NCBI RefSeq assembly: GCF_022603395.1
Contig: NZ_JAIBKA010000014.1
Location: forward strand, 54,432-118,431
Reading direction: 5' to 3'
Length of the DNA stretch: 64,000 nucleotides
Source of the DNA: Desulfoferrobacter suflitae
GTDB lineage: Bacteria > Desulfobacterota > Syntrophobacteria > Syntrophobacterales > Syntrophobacteraceae
Shown here: positions 9,136-17,347 of the stretch, one piece after another
How the letters are laid out: every line of letters begins with the position of its first letter
Numbering within the stretch: position 1 is the first letter of the stretch
Made by a program: the position numbers and the translations under genes
Notes under the pieces: generated by a model
Databases searched by the model: none
Told to the model about the DNA's origin: nothing
What the model saw: only the letters and a program-made list of their open reading frames with translations

Positions 9136-9538
9136 GGCTGATTCCGCCCATTGTCACTACAAAAATATCTGAAGCAACTGCATTTGAACAGCCTCAGGGC
9201 ATTGTTTTTGCGCTTGCATTCAAGTGCAATTCAACTTATGCTTTTTTGGACTGCGCAGCAAACCTTCATTATTACAGATGAAAATACCATTTTTCGAATT
9301 CGTTGCTGATTGCAATTCAGCTAATTTGGGGTTGACTGAAAATCAGAAACGTGTTGCTCTATCAAGCAATGTCAAGGGAGAATGAACCGCCGTCTCGAGC
9401 TCGCTATTCCGTGGCCGTATTTGAAGCAATTCAACCGTTGCCGGTGCTGAAAGGGACAGATATTTTGACTGGTTGTTGGTGCCGTACCGAAAAGAATATG
9501 GTCGCCCTGATGCAATTCAAAGATAGGGGTTCGAAGGG
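9136..9538. other. AT-rich divergent intergenic region with four copies of GCAATTCA
   Basis: About 400 bases between divergent uvrC and pilO with no convincing gene. The 8-mer GCAATTCA occurs on the plus strand at 9226, 9312, 9426 and 9512, with start-to-start spacings of 86, 114 and 86. Three copies share the longer TGCAATTCA. It may be a regulator-binding array. A TTGACT at 9332-9337 lacks a good -10 box. Confidence 0.5.
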
Positions 9539-10150
9539 ATGAAAAGACTCACCCTGCCCGTGTCGCTCCAGGAAAAATTTGAAGGCCTGACCACGCAGAG
9601 GAAGATTTTGCTGTTTGCAGGCACCCTTTTGGCCTTGAGTGCGGCTTTTTATTTCTCTACCTACAAGCCGTTGGCTGAACGCATCAACGGCCTCAAAACG
9701 AATATTGTTCGGCAGGAAAAGCGCCTGGTTGAACTGAAAAAGGCCAGGGAACGGGTGGATGTTCTGGAAGAAGAGGTGGCCCAGTCAGAGGTCGAACTTG
9801 CCCACCTGTTGGCCATGCTGCCTGACCAAAAAGAGATACCCGGTCTTCTCGACAGTGTGTCCCAATTGGGCGCTCAGGTGGGTTTGGAGAATATCTTGTT
9901 CCAACCACAACCTGAACAACCACGGGAATTTTATGCAGTGATTCCGGTGCGCCTTGACTTGATTGGGTCGTATCATGAACTGGGGACTTTTTTTGACAGG
10001 ATCAGCAAGCTGAATCGAATTCTTAAGGTCGACAATCTAACCATCACCCGCCGTGATGATTCCACTCTGCAGGTGGGCTGCACCATCGTTACTTACCGTT
10101 TTCTTGAACCGGCGCAGCAACAAACCGAGGGAAAGAAGAAGAGAAAATAG
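9539..10150 (+). CDS. pilO: Type IV pilus alignment protein PilO
   Basis: A 203-residue inner-membrane protein of the type IV pilus or type II secretion alignment complex. It has a short cytoplasmic N-terminus, one membrane helix near residues 25-42 and a coiled coil near 50-95. A ferredoxin-like periplasmic domain follows, with the PilO-type block PVRLDLIGSYHELGTFFDRIS. pilM and pilN normally lie just upstream and pilP downstream, but here uvrC lies upstream and pilQ follows 65 bases later. The other alignment genes must be elsewhere, or this pair serves a reduced machine. The ATG follows a GAAGG site. Confidence 0.88.
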   Translation: MKRLTLPVSLQEKFEGLTTQRKILLFAGTLLALSAAFYFSTYKPLAERINGLKTNIVRQEKRLVELKKARERVDVLEEEVAQSEVELAHLLAMLPDQKEIPGLLDSVSQLGAQVGLENILFQPQPEQPREFYAVIPVRLDLIGSYHELGTFFDRISKLNRILKVDNLTITRRDDSTLQVGCTIVTYRFLEPAQQQTEGKKKRK

Positions 10151-10215
10151 GCACACCATGAACAACGATTACCTTAGTTGATTTCCTTGCAAGATCGGTT
10201 AGAGAAGAGGGGGAC

Positions 10216-12135
10216 ATGCAGGGAGCAGCAAAATTTACCAGCACATGCACCATTGTGACTTTCATTCTTTCCTTTTGCCTGGGTTGCGCCACGCCGTCGC
10301 CCCCTGCAGATCAATGGACAACGGTGGAAACCGCCGGACAGCAAGCAGCGGCGGTGCCGTCAAAACTTCCTACCAGGGACTCTGCAACCGCTGCGCCTGG
10401 CGAAACGGCAACCAACCGGCTGCTCGACATAAACATCTCCGAGCAACCCAACGAAATAGTCATCACTTTGTTCGGTACAGGCCCGCTCAAGAATTATCAA
10501 ATGCAGAGGCTGGGAGAAAACCAATTTGTACTGGACCTCGGCGATGTGCAACGGACCCCGCCCCAGCCACCGGTGCCGACCGCCTCTGATAAAGTCAGGT
10601 TGATCTACCGGGATTCGGCTTCATCCCGGGGCATACAAATAGTTGGAACGCTTAACAGGCCTTTTGAACGCTATTTTTTGAGCCCGACCGACAGTAATGG
10701 TCTAATGTTGAGGCTTACCCTGGCCGACAAATCTTCCCCGCGTGCCGTCCCTGTCACCCGGAGTGTATCGCCCTCCCCTTCTTCCTCAATGTCTGTGGGG
10801 CCAGAAGCACGCCCCGTAGTTGCTCCGGGTAGAGTAACCGGCCCTGCTCCTGTACGCGGTTCATCGGTGGGATCCGGACAGGAAACCGGTTTGAACAAGA
10901 GCTTCGTGGGCAAACCGATCAGCCTGGACCTGCTGGACGCGGACGTTAAAAATGTTCTGCGTTTGATTGCCGATATCACCGGCACCAATATGGTGATCGA
11001 TCCAGGCGTTGCGGGTCAGGTGACCCTGAAGGTTGAGCAAGTGCCCTGGGACCAGGTCCTCGACTTGATATTGTCCATGAACGACCTGGCGGTAGACAAA
11101 GTCGGCAATGTCATTCGCATCGCCACCAGGGCAAAGCTCCAGCAGGAATGGAAACAGCAGGAAGAGACGTTGAAGGCGCGCCAGCAGCTGATGGAGGCGA
11201 GCAAAGATTTTGGTGAAATCACAACGGAATATCTTGCCGTCAATTATGCCAAGCCTGCCGACATTGCAGCGAAAATAAGCGAAATCAAAAGTGAGAAGGG
11301 CAAAATTTCCATCGATGATCGCACCAGCCTGGTCATTTACACAGATTATCAGTCGCGGCTGCAAAATGCCAAGACGCTGATCAGCCGCCTGGACAAACCC
11401 ACTCCTCAGGTGATGATCGAAGCGCGGATTGTGCAGCTCAATAAGAACATGGAAAGGGACCTGGGCATCGAATGGAATTTCTTCCTGGCCAGCACTTCGG
11501 GAAGCGGCTCTCATTTGTTCACTCAGGATTTTCAAGTGAATCATCCGGCTACCTCGCCGGATTCGTTCGGATTCAGCTTCGGGCAACTGACCGGCCAGAC
11601 GATTTGGAACGTTGATCTCATTCTGACGGCCCTCGAAACCCGCGGAGAGGGCAAGATTGTCTCGGCACCGCGAGTGCTGACCATGGATAATGTTAAGGCC
11701 CTCATCAAGCAGGGAAAGCAGGTGCCTTACCTGGTGTTGAGCGATCAAAATGTGGCCTCCACGGAGCTTGTGGATGCTGTTCTTGAACTTGAGGTGACCC
11801 CCCATATAACACCCGATGAGCGCGTGCGGCTGGAGATCAAGGCCAAGAAGGATCAAGTGGATCTGAGTGCGCCAATTGGCATTCAGAGCCAACCACCCAT
11901 CGACACCAAGGAAATACAGACGGAACTTCTGGTTGACGACGGCGCCGTCATAGTGATCGGCGGCATCATAGAAAACAGTGAGGATCGCAGCGAGGAGGGA
12001 GTACCCGGGCTGAACAGAGTTCCTCTGCTGGGGTGGTTGTTCAGATCAAATTTCCATAAGATCACCAAAACGGAACTGCTCATCTTCATCAGTCCCAAAA
12101 TAGTCGGCTATAATGTTCCACCTGTCCAGGGATGA
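10216..12135 (+). CDS. pilQ: Type IV pilus secretin PilQ, lipoprotein form
   Basis: A 639-residue outer-membrane secretin that forms the gated pore for pilus extrusion. The signal peptide ends in a lipobox (FCLGC at about residues 21-25), so it is probably lipidated. An AMIN-like peptidoglycan-binding domain spans about 70-170 and a Pro/Ser linker 175-225. The STN domain (DVKNVLRLIADITGTNMVID) and a secretin N-domain follow. The C-terminal secretin barrel ends with VIGGIIENSEDRSEEGVPG and ELLIFISPKIV. The start is preceded by GAGGGGG. Members often exceed 700 residues; this one has a single AMIN domain. It is probably cotranscribed with pilO. Confidence 0.93.
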   Translation: MQGAAKFTSTCTIVTFILSFCLGCATPSPPADQWTTVETAGQQAAAVPSKLPTRDSATAAPGETATNRLLDINISEQPNEIVITLFGTGPLKNYQMQRLGENQFVLDLGDVQRTPPQPPVPTASDKVRLIYRDSASSRGIQIVGTLNRPFERYFLSPTDSNGLMLRLTLADKSSPRAVPVTRSVSPSPSSSMSVGPEARPVVAPGRVTGPAPVRGSSVGSGQETGLNKSFVGKPISLDLLDADVKNVLRLIADITGTNMVIDPGVAGQVTLKVEQVPWDQVLDLILSMNDLAVDKVGNVIRIATRAKLQQEWKQQEETLKARQQLMEASKDFGEITTEYLAVNYAKPADIAAKISEIKSEKGKISIDDRTSLVIYTDYQSRLQNAKTLISRLDKPTPQVMIEARIVQLNKNMERDLGIEWNFFLASTSGSGSHLFTQDFQVNHPATSPDSFGFSFGQLTGQTIWNVDLILTALETRGEGKIVSAPRVLTMDNVKALIKQGKQVPYLVLSDQNVASTELVDAVLELEVTPHITPDERVRLEIKAKKDQVDLSAPIGIQSQPPIDTKEIQTELLVDDGAVIVIGGIIENSEDRSEEGVPGLNRVPLLGWLFRSNFHKITKTELLIFISPKIVGYNVPPVQG

Positions 12136-12185
12136 CATTACAATGGAGTGCCGGACTCCTGGAGAGCTAACGCGAGGGGAGCAGG

Positions 12186-12219
12186 GATCTCAAAAAAGTC
12201 ATCCCGAGATCATTTTTTG
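12186..12219 (+). terminator. Probable intrinsic terminator after pilQ
   Basis: GATCTC (12186-12191) pairs with GAGATC (12206-12211), followed by ATTTTTTG. An alternative GGGAT/ATCCC pairing overlaps it. The position just after the pilOQ pair fits a terminator. Confidence 0.55.
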
Positions 12220-12304
12220 TATTTCAACAAACCGGAGAATTCGCTAAACTAGCTTTCGACTGTCGCCTTGCCGGACCAAATCAATGCAGGAGGAAGTGAG
12301 CCGT

Positions 12305-12982
12305 ATGCGTCTGTTTGCCCTGAACCGATCCCGCGTTTGTCCTTTGCTGGGACTGCTGTTGTTTTCAGTCGTCATTTCTGCATGTTCCATGCAGAAATCA
12401 GGATCCAAAGTCGATTCGCTGGACGCCCGGACCGAAACCTCAGGGCAGGCTGGAAGCAGGCATTCCGGACGGGATTTGCTGCCCCTCACGGTAGATTATC
12501 TTACCCCTCTGGATAAAATCACCAATCCGGAAGTCTATGTATATAAGGAAAAAAGAAGGTTGTACGTGATCCAGTCCAACGTCCTTGTGCGCGACTACCC
12601 CATTGGATTGGGCTTTAACCCCAGAGGCGACAAACAGACCCAGGGCGACGGCAAAACCCCTGAGGGCAACTTCATCATCTGCGTGAAAAACCCGATGAGC
12701 CGCTTCATCAAGTCTCTAGGGATCAATTACCCCGATAAGAGGCGTGCCGAACGTGCTCTTTTTGCGGGACTCATCACCCCCCCGGAATTCAGGGAAATCG
12801 TGGCTGCCCTGGAAAGGACGCTGTTACCTCCGGCCAACACAGAGTTGGGGGGCCAGATCTTCATCCATGCGGGCGGCGCCCACAAAGACTGGACCAATGG
12901 CTGCATAGCTTTGTACAATAGAGACATGGACGAGTTGTTCCGTGTGGCAGGTGTAGGAACACCGGTAGCAATCAGGCCCTGA
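12305..12982 (+). CDS. Lipoprotein L,D-transpeptidase (YkuD domain)
   Basis: A 225-residue cell-wall enzyme that could form 3-3 peptidoglycan cross-links or attach proteins to the wall. A signal peptide ends in a lipobox-like ISAC, so the protein is probably lipid-anchored. The catalytic domain starts near VYVYKEKRRLYVIQ, the usual YkuD entry strand, and ends in HAGGAHKDWTNGCIAL. His188 and Cys200 (from the ATG at 12305) are the expected catalytic pair; Thr-Asn replaces the common Ser-x before Gly-Cys. I chose 12305 because AGGAGG lies 11 bases upstream. An ATG at 12284 is in frame but overlaps that site. It appears monocistronic. Confidence 0.87.
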   Translation: MRLFALNRSRVCPLLGLLLFSVVISACSMQKSGSKVDSLDARTETSGQAGSRHSGRDLLPLTVDYLTPLDKITNPEVYVYKEKRRLYVIQSNVLVRDYPIGLGFNPRGDKQTQGDGKTPEGNFIICVKNPMSRFIKSLGINYPDKRRAERALFAGLITPPEFREIVAALERTLLPPANTELGGQIFIHAGGAHKDWTNGCIALYNRDMDELFRVAGVGTPVAIRP

Positions 12983-13051
12983 TTTCACTGCCTCTCCGGG
13001 GCTTTCTCGAGTGTTTTCCGAAACATCCACCGACTCACATTTCGATGCTTT

Positions 13052-13486
13052 TCAGCCGGATTCCTTCGCCTGTTGCAGGTGGTGGCCGTACATTTGATTC
13101 AAACGGACGCTCTCCTGCCACTCTCGGTACATTTTCCAAACAAACCGGCGGGCAAAATGAGGCCTTGAGATATAGTCCAGATTGGAACGGATGAACTCTC
13201 CTTTGAGTTCCACCAGGATCTGATCCACCTCGCTGCGGTCGATGAAATTGCGCAAGCGGCTGGCTTGGAAATGAACCGTGTTGCCGACGACGGAAACAAA
13301 TTTGTCGTATGTGGTACCGGGGTTATCGGTATTTTCAAAGTATTCCCGCTTGATTTCTATGGGTATCGAGACAACCATCTTGACCTGGCAGCGGTCTCCA
13401 ATGATTCCCACCGTTTGATCATAAAAGTAAACAGTCAATCCGTTTGCCAGGTTCATTGTTCCAATCAGGCGGCCTTCCGTTTGCAT
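13052..13486 (-). CDS. Conserved-looking hypothetical protein
   Basis: A 144-residue soluble protein without a domain I recognise. The N-terminal half alternates beta-like hydrophobic segments, and the C-terminal half is helical and basic, with several Tyr, His and Arg residues (RPHFARRFVWKMYREW). There is no signal peptide or membrane segment. The ATG at 13486 follows GAGGGA, with an overlapping GTG one codon earlier. It is a single gene between convergent and divergent neighbours, so context gives no function. The ribosome site and its full use of the interval support a real gene. Confidence 0.6.
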   Translation of the reverse strand: MQTEGRLIGTMNLANGLTVYFYDQTVGIIGDRCQVKMVVSIPIEIKREYFENTDNPGTTYDKFVSVVGNTVHFQASRLRNFIDRSEVDQILVELKGEFIRSNLDYISRPHFARRFVWKMYREWQESVRLNQMYGHHLQQAKESG

Positions 13487-13584
13487 CACTTCCCTCGCTC
13501 AGTTGATCATCGATCCTCCCGTAAGCTGACCCAGCAGGAATTAGCCAAAAGGCGCCCAAAAAGCAAGTTTAAAAGGGGGCTCTG

Positions 13585-13613
13585 TTGACTCCGAACGGAC
13601 AAAGAGGTATTAA
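13585..13613 (+). promoter_or_regulatory. Sigma-70-type promoter for porGD
   Basis: TTGACT at 13585-13590, a 17-base spacer and TATTAA at 13608-13613. The expected start near 13620 gives a leader of about 110 bases before porG at 13731. Confidence 0.6.
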
Positions 13614-13730
13614 ACTACGTCACAAGTCGGCAAGGTCATGAAAGCAATGGTTTTCTGCATCAATCGGTTGCCGCTCTTGCTGCGGATGGATCGGATTTAC
13701 TGTCAGTAACGGGTACAGGGGCTGAGAGGT

Positions 13731-14324
13731 ATGCGAAGAAACTGTGTTGAGGTGCGATGGCATGGCCGCGGAGGCCAGGGAGCTGTTACGGCTGCCAGTA
13801 TTTTGGCTGAAGCGGCGTATTACGACGGCTACAAAGGTGTCACAGCGGCGCCTTTCTTCGGAGCGGAGCGACGGGGTGCACCCATCATTGCCACCAATCG
13901 GTTGGGGCGAGAACCGATCAGGACGTTTTCCCTGGTGGAATATCCCGATGTGGTTGTGGTCCTGGATGCAACACTGCTGAAAGTTGTGAACGTGACGGCA
14001 GGCATCAGGCCCGATGGCATCGTACTGATCAACTCAGGGAAACCGCCGGAAGCATTGGGCTTCGATCCGGCGTACAATGTGGCCACCACCAATGCCAGCC
14101 AATGGGCCAGGGAGGCTGGGCTGATCGTTTCCGGCACGGTGCTGTTCAACACCGCCATTCTTGGAGGCTTTGCCCGAGCGACCGGACTGGTGAGCCTGGA
14201 GAGTATCGAAAGAGCACTGCGCAGCCATTTCAGCGGGCAGGCGGCAGAAAGGAATGTGCAGGGTGCCCGCCTCGCCTATGAAGGAACCACGACACTCAGA
14301 AAATTTGCACTGGCGTGTGCCTGA
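13731..14324 (+). CDS. porG: 2-oxoacid:ferredoxin oxidoreductase gamma subunit
   Basis: A 197-residue gamma subunit of the pyruvate/2-oxoacid:ferredoxin oxidoreductase family. It shows the N-terminal WHGRGGQGAVTAASILAEAA signature, then APFFGAERRGAPI and the SGTVLFNTAILGGFARATG segment, which is typical of PorG or VorG. Subunits of this type line the CoA-binding part of the complex. porD follows 43 bases later, but no alpha or beta gene follows porD because the next gene runs on the opposite strand. The catalytic subunits must be encoded elsewhere. The giant 2149-residue protein at 35 kb contains its own gamma-like domain, so it is not an obvious partner. Confidence 0.9.
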   Translation: MRRNCVEVRWHGRGGQGAVTAASILAEAAYYDGYKGVTAAPFFGAERRGAPIIATNRLGREPIRTFSLVEYPDVVVVLDATLLKVVNVTAGIRPDGIVLINSGKPPEALGFDPAYNVATTNASQWAREAGLIVSGTVLFNTAILGGFARATGLVSLESIERALRSHFSGQAAERNVQGARLAYEGTTTLRKFALACA

Positions 14325-14367
14325 TTTGTCCGACTTGACCATCAGAAAACCAAAAGGATTCATATAC

Positions 14368-14664
14368 ATGGCGGATAGAAACAAAGACGAGTTCACCTAC
14401 GCGCACTCCAAATTGTGCATCGGCGAAGCAGGAAGAACTGGAGATTGGAGAGCGTTCCGACCCGAGATTGACAATTCCAAATGTGCACCGGCCAAGAACA
14501 AGCGTGCTTCATGTTTCATCTGCTGGCTGTACTGCCCGGAAGGCGTGGTCAAACGAAGCATTCCGGTAGAGATCGATCTGGAATACTGCAAAGGGTGCGG
14601 CATTTGTGCGGAAGAATGTCCCACCAAAGCCATTTCGATGGTTGAAGAACAACAGGAAGACTAG
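14368..14664 (+). CDS. porD: 2-oxoacid:ferredoxin oxidoreductase delta subunit (2x[4Fe-4S])
   Basis: A 98-residue ferredoxin-like subunit. The first cluster uses C39, C49, C52 and C56 (SCFICWLYCPEGVV); the second uses C74, C77, C80 and C84 in a classical CxxCxxCxxxCP. The wide gap between C39 and C49 is unlike a standard ferredoxin but I recall it in PorD proteins. The ATG at 14368 follows AAAAGGA; a longer frame from 14254 would overlap porG and adds no ferredoxin sequence. The subunit would carry electrons from the TPP site to external ferredoxin. Its stop overlaps the stop of the convergent methyltransferase gene. Confidence 0.9.
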   Translation: MADRNKDEFTYAHSKLCIGEAGRTGDWRAFRPEIDNSKCAPAKNKRASCFICWLYCPEGVVKRSIPVEIDLEYCKGCGICAEECPTKAISMVEEQQED

Positions 14665-15389
14665 ACCTTTCGGCAGGAAAAGACCACCGGATACAATAGA
14701 TCGCCGCTCGCTTTCCGGCGATTGAGCCTCATGCACTCCAAGGCATGGGACGTCAACAGCTGGCCCAGCCTTTCTTCGGTACAGGCGCCACTCATGCACC
14801 ATGCCCACGCATCCTTTTCCTGTTCGAAGTAATCGGGCAGCATGGACGCGGCACACAGGTCGGCACAGCAAAACACTCCGAGCGGTTTCAGCACCCGCCG
14901 AATTTCCTGCAGAACAGTTGATTTTTGCGGAAACAAGTTGAACGATCCATTCATCAGTAGCCAGTCGAAGCTTTCATTTTGGAAAGGAAGCTTTTCACCG
15001 TCCGCACAAAGCCACCTCAGCATGTGCTCAAAGGGTGCCCTGCGCGCCTGACAACAAGCCTTGTGCAAGGCCGTGAAAACCACATCGAGATTGACGATCT
15101 CGATGCCATCCTTGTGCAGTGCCGCCATCACAAAAGAATCAATGGCCGCCCCGCAGCCGAGGTTGAGTAAACGATCTCCACTCTTGGGAGAGAGCAAGCC
15201 CATGGGATTGCCGCACGGCAAGAAATGTTGCCAGTAATTGTCCGACAGAAAGTGAAGCAGCGTTAGCGGGTAGTTTAAGCATTCCGCCAGTAGTCTGCCT
15301 GTCTTCACCGGCAGGTGACGTGGCTGTTTATTTTCATAAAGCGCCGCATAATATTGGCGAATATGGAGCTTGATCGAATCGTTCCGCAT
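14661..15389 (-). CDS. SAM-dependent class I methyltransferase
   Basis: A 242-residue Rossmann-fold methyltransferase. Motif I is LLNLGCGAAIDSF near residues 74-86, and a second acidic SAM contact follows in VNLDVV. The catalytic region around FDWLLMNGSFNLFP leads into a VLKPLGVFCCADL strand. The general layout recalls small-molecule methyltransferases such as ArsM or UbiE, and several Cys residues lie in the C-terminal half, but I cannot name the substrate. It is the last gene of the nine-gene minus-strand run and starts six bases after queH, so it is probably expressed with queH and mpl. Confidence 0.8.
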   Translation of the reverse strand: MRNDSIKLHIRQYYAALYENKQPRHLPVKTGRLLAECLNYPLTLLHFLSDNYWQHFLPCGNPMGLLSPKSGDRLLNLGCGAAIDSFVMAALHKDGIEIVNLDVVFTALHKACCQARRAPFEHMLRWLCADGEKLPFQNESFDWLLMNGSFNLFPQKSTVLQEIRRVLKPLGVFCCADLCAASMLPDYFEQEKDAWAWCMSGACTEERLGQLLTSHALECMRLNRRKASGDLLYPVVFSCRKV

Positions 15390-15395
15390 GCACCG

Positions 15396-15935
15396 TCAAT
15401 CTTTGCAGAATCTTTCCTTTTCACTATAGATGCAACCGCAATATTGCTGCCGATATATACCGAGCCCCTCAGCTCGCTCCTGCCCCGCTTTCCAGCCGGT
15501 GCGGAAATCCTCATAAAACAGGGGGATGCCGACGCGCCTGGCAGCTTCCTCGGCTATCGAGCGGATCAGCTCATGTTTTTGCCGCTTGCTGTAAAACAAG
15601 GTGGTGGAAAATGCGTCAAAACGACTTTTCTTCGCCAGTCGGGCTGCCGCTTCCAGTCGAGTCGAGTAGCAGTACAGGCAGCGCTGCTTTTCGCGATAAG
15701 CCGTATGCCGGAAAAAGGCCTCCAGCTCATAATCGGGGCGAACAATGAGGTTCAGATCTTCTTTATGAGCGATCCACTGAAGCGCTTCAAGCCTCCTTTG
15801 CAGCTCCTGGTAAGGCTGGATGTTGGGATTGTAGAAAAATCCATGCACCGTCCAATTCTGTGCGCGGAGTCGCTGCAGGGGATAAAGAGTACACGGTCCG
15901 CAGCAGGTGTGCAGCAATATTTTGTCCATTGTCAC
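15396..15935 (-). CDS. queH: Epoxyqueuosine reductase QueH
   Basis: A 179-residue DUF208/QueH protein that performs the last step of queuosine synthesis in tRNA anticodons, reducing epoxyqueuosine. QueH replaces the cobalamin enzyme QueG in many anaerobes. The signature cysteines are present: HTCCGPC at residues 9-15, CLYC near 85-88, and YCGC within the YRQQYCGCIYSEKERF tail. These bind the [4Fe-4S] cluster and the adjacent iron. The start overlaps the mpl stop by four bases, indicating translational coupling. Confidence 0.93.
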   Translation of the reverse strand: MTMDKILLHTCCGPCTLYPLQRLRAQNWTVHGFFYNPNIQPYQELQRRLEALQWIAHKEDLNLIVRPDYELEAFFRHTAYREKQRCLYCYSTRLEAAARLAKKSRFDAFSTTLFYSKRQKHELIRSIAEEAARRVGIPLFYEDFRTGWKAGQERAEGLGIYRQQYCGCIYSEKERFCKD

Positions 15936-17347
15936 TGTTCCTGAATCGCCTGGTAAAGCTCGCTCGGCAAACCGTCAAAGCTTCCGTTACTCATACACAA
16001 CACCAAGTCGCCTGTCCTGCAGTAGCCAAGCAGGAACTGCAGCAGGTTTGCCGTGTTCTCAAAGTAGTGCGCCTCCTGTTTGGCCCGGCGAATATCCTGC
16101 ACCATGCGCCGGGCGTCCAAACGTTCTTGCGGCAGAATACTCTCCAGGCCCGGGGGTTCTTTTATAAGAACGCAGGCAGCATCCTGAAACGACCTGGCAT
16201 AGGCATTCTGAAACACACGTCTGCGGCTCGAGTTTGTTCGCGGTTCAAATACCGCAATGATGCGTCTTTCAGGGAAATGCAGCCGCATGGCTGATATGGT
16301 CTCCCTGACCGCCGTCGGGTGATGGGCAAAATCGTCGACAACAAGAATGCCGCGGCTCTCTCCGATAACGTCCTGCCTGCGGGTTACTCCGGCAAAAGCC
16401 AAAATGGCCTCTTGCGTGCGATTGGGAGTCAAGCCGGCGAGGGAAGCGGCGGCGATCACCGCCATGGTATTCATGAGGTTGTGGTCGCCCGCAAGCCTGG
16501 TGACCATATCATGGCGGTTTAATTGTGGATCTTGGTAGCGAAAAAAAATTTCTCCCGGGCGGTGATTTATGTCAAGAATCCGCCAGTCGGCATCACAAGA
16601 ATAGCCGTATGTCATGACCCTGCCGTTGCATTGGCGCGCCAGAGCAATACAATTGGGATCGTCTGCATTGACAATCAAATGGCTCTGGGGACCAAAGAGT
16701 TGCATGAATCTCCCAAAAGCATCGATGACCGCCGCAAAGTCCGGGAAGATATCAGCATGGTCATATTCGATGCTGGTGACAATCCCTATAGAAGGTCGGT
16801 AGTGGAGAAATTTGGGACCCTTGTCGAAAAAAGCGGTGTCGTATTCGTCACCTTCGATGACCATGTATGGCCCCGTCCCCAGGCGGTAACTGCTTTGCCA
16901 GTTCTTCACAAAAGCGCCGATGAATGCGCTGGGATCGAGGCCCGCATGACTCAATATCCAGGCCAGCAGAGATGCCGTCGTGCTTTTCCCGTGAGTACCG
17001 GCGACCACCATGGATTGGTGCCGGTCCAAAAAGAACTCGCCGATGGCTTGCGGCATGGACAAGTACGGCAGCCCACGCTGCACGACATGGAGAGCCTCAG
17101 GGTTGTCGCGCCGAATGACGTTGCCGATGACCACCAGATCCGGGGCAGCCTGCTCCAGATTTTCAGCCCCGTAGCCGGTAAATATCGGGATACGCAACTG
17201 TTCCAAGTGAGTGCTCATGGGAGGATAAAGGTTCTGGTCGGAACCCGTTACCTGGAAGCCCTTTTCTGCCAGCATCCCTGCCAGTGTCCCCATGGCGATG
17301 CCGCCGATGCCCATCAGGTAGATCTTTTTAATGCCGTGAGTGTGCAT
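15932..17347 (-). CDS. mpl: UDP-N-acetylmuramate:tripeptide ligase Mpl
   Basis: A 471-residue Mur-ligase-family enzyme that attaches recycled L-Ala-gamma-D-Glu-meso-DAP to UDP-MurNAc, returning wall peptide to synthesis. It has the N-terminal Rossmann motif (LMGIGGIAMGTLAGML), the ATP P-loop GTHGKSTTAS near residues 115-124, the central IVTSIEYDHADIFP block and the C-terminal DDFAHHPTA and EPRTNSS motifs that separate Mpl and MurC from other ligases. The IEGDEYDTAFFDKGPKFLHY stretch is typical of Mpl and not of MurC. It overlaps the serine hydrolase gene by 20 bases and queH by four. Confidence 0.93.
   Translation of the reverse strand: MHTHGIKKIYLMGIGGIAMGTLAGMLAEKGFQVTGSDQNLYPPMSTHLEQLRIPIFTGYGAENLEQAAPDLVVIGNVIRRDNPEALHVVQRGLPYLSMPQAIGEFFLDRHQSMVVAGTHGKSTTASLLAWILSHAGLDPSAFIGAFVKNWQSSYRLGTGPYMVIEGDEYDTAFFDKGPKFLHYRPSIGIVTSIEYDHADIFPDFAAVIDAFGRFMQLFGPQSHLIVNADDPNCIALARQCNGRVMTYGYSCDADWRILDINHRPGEIFFRYQDPQLNRHDMVTRLAGDHNLMNTMAVIAAASLAGLTPNRTQEAILAFAGVTRRQDVIGESRGILVVDDFAHHPTAVRETISAMRLHFPERRIIAVFEPRTNSSRRRVFQNAYARSFQDAACVLIKEPPGLESILPQERLDARRMVQDIRRAKQEAHYFENTANLLQFLLGYCRTGDLVLCMSNGSFDGLPSELYQAIQEQ

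Noticed and set aside
9351..9542. Possible remnant of pilN before pilO
   Set aside because: The translated sequence shows no PilN features, no membrane helix and overlaps the pilO start.
14254..14367. Upstream extension of porD
   Set aside because: It overlaps porG, has no ferredoxin-like sequence, and the ATG at 14368 has its own ribosome site.
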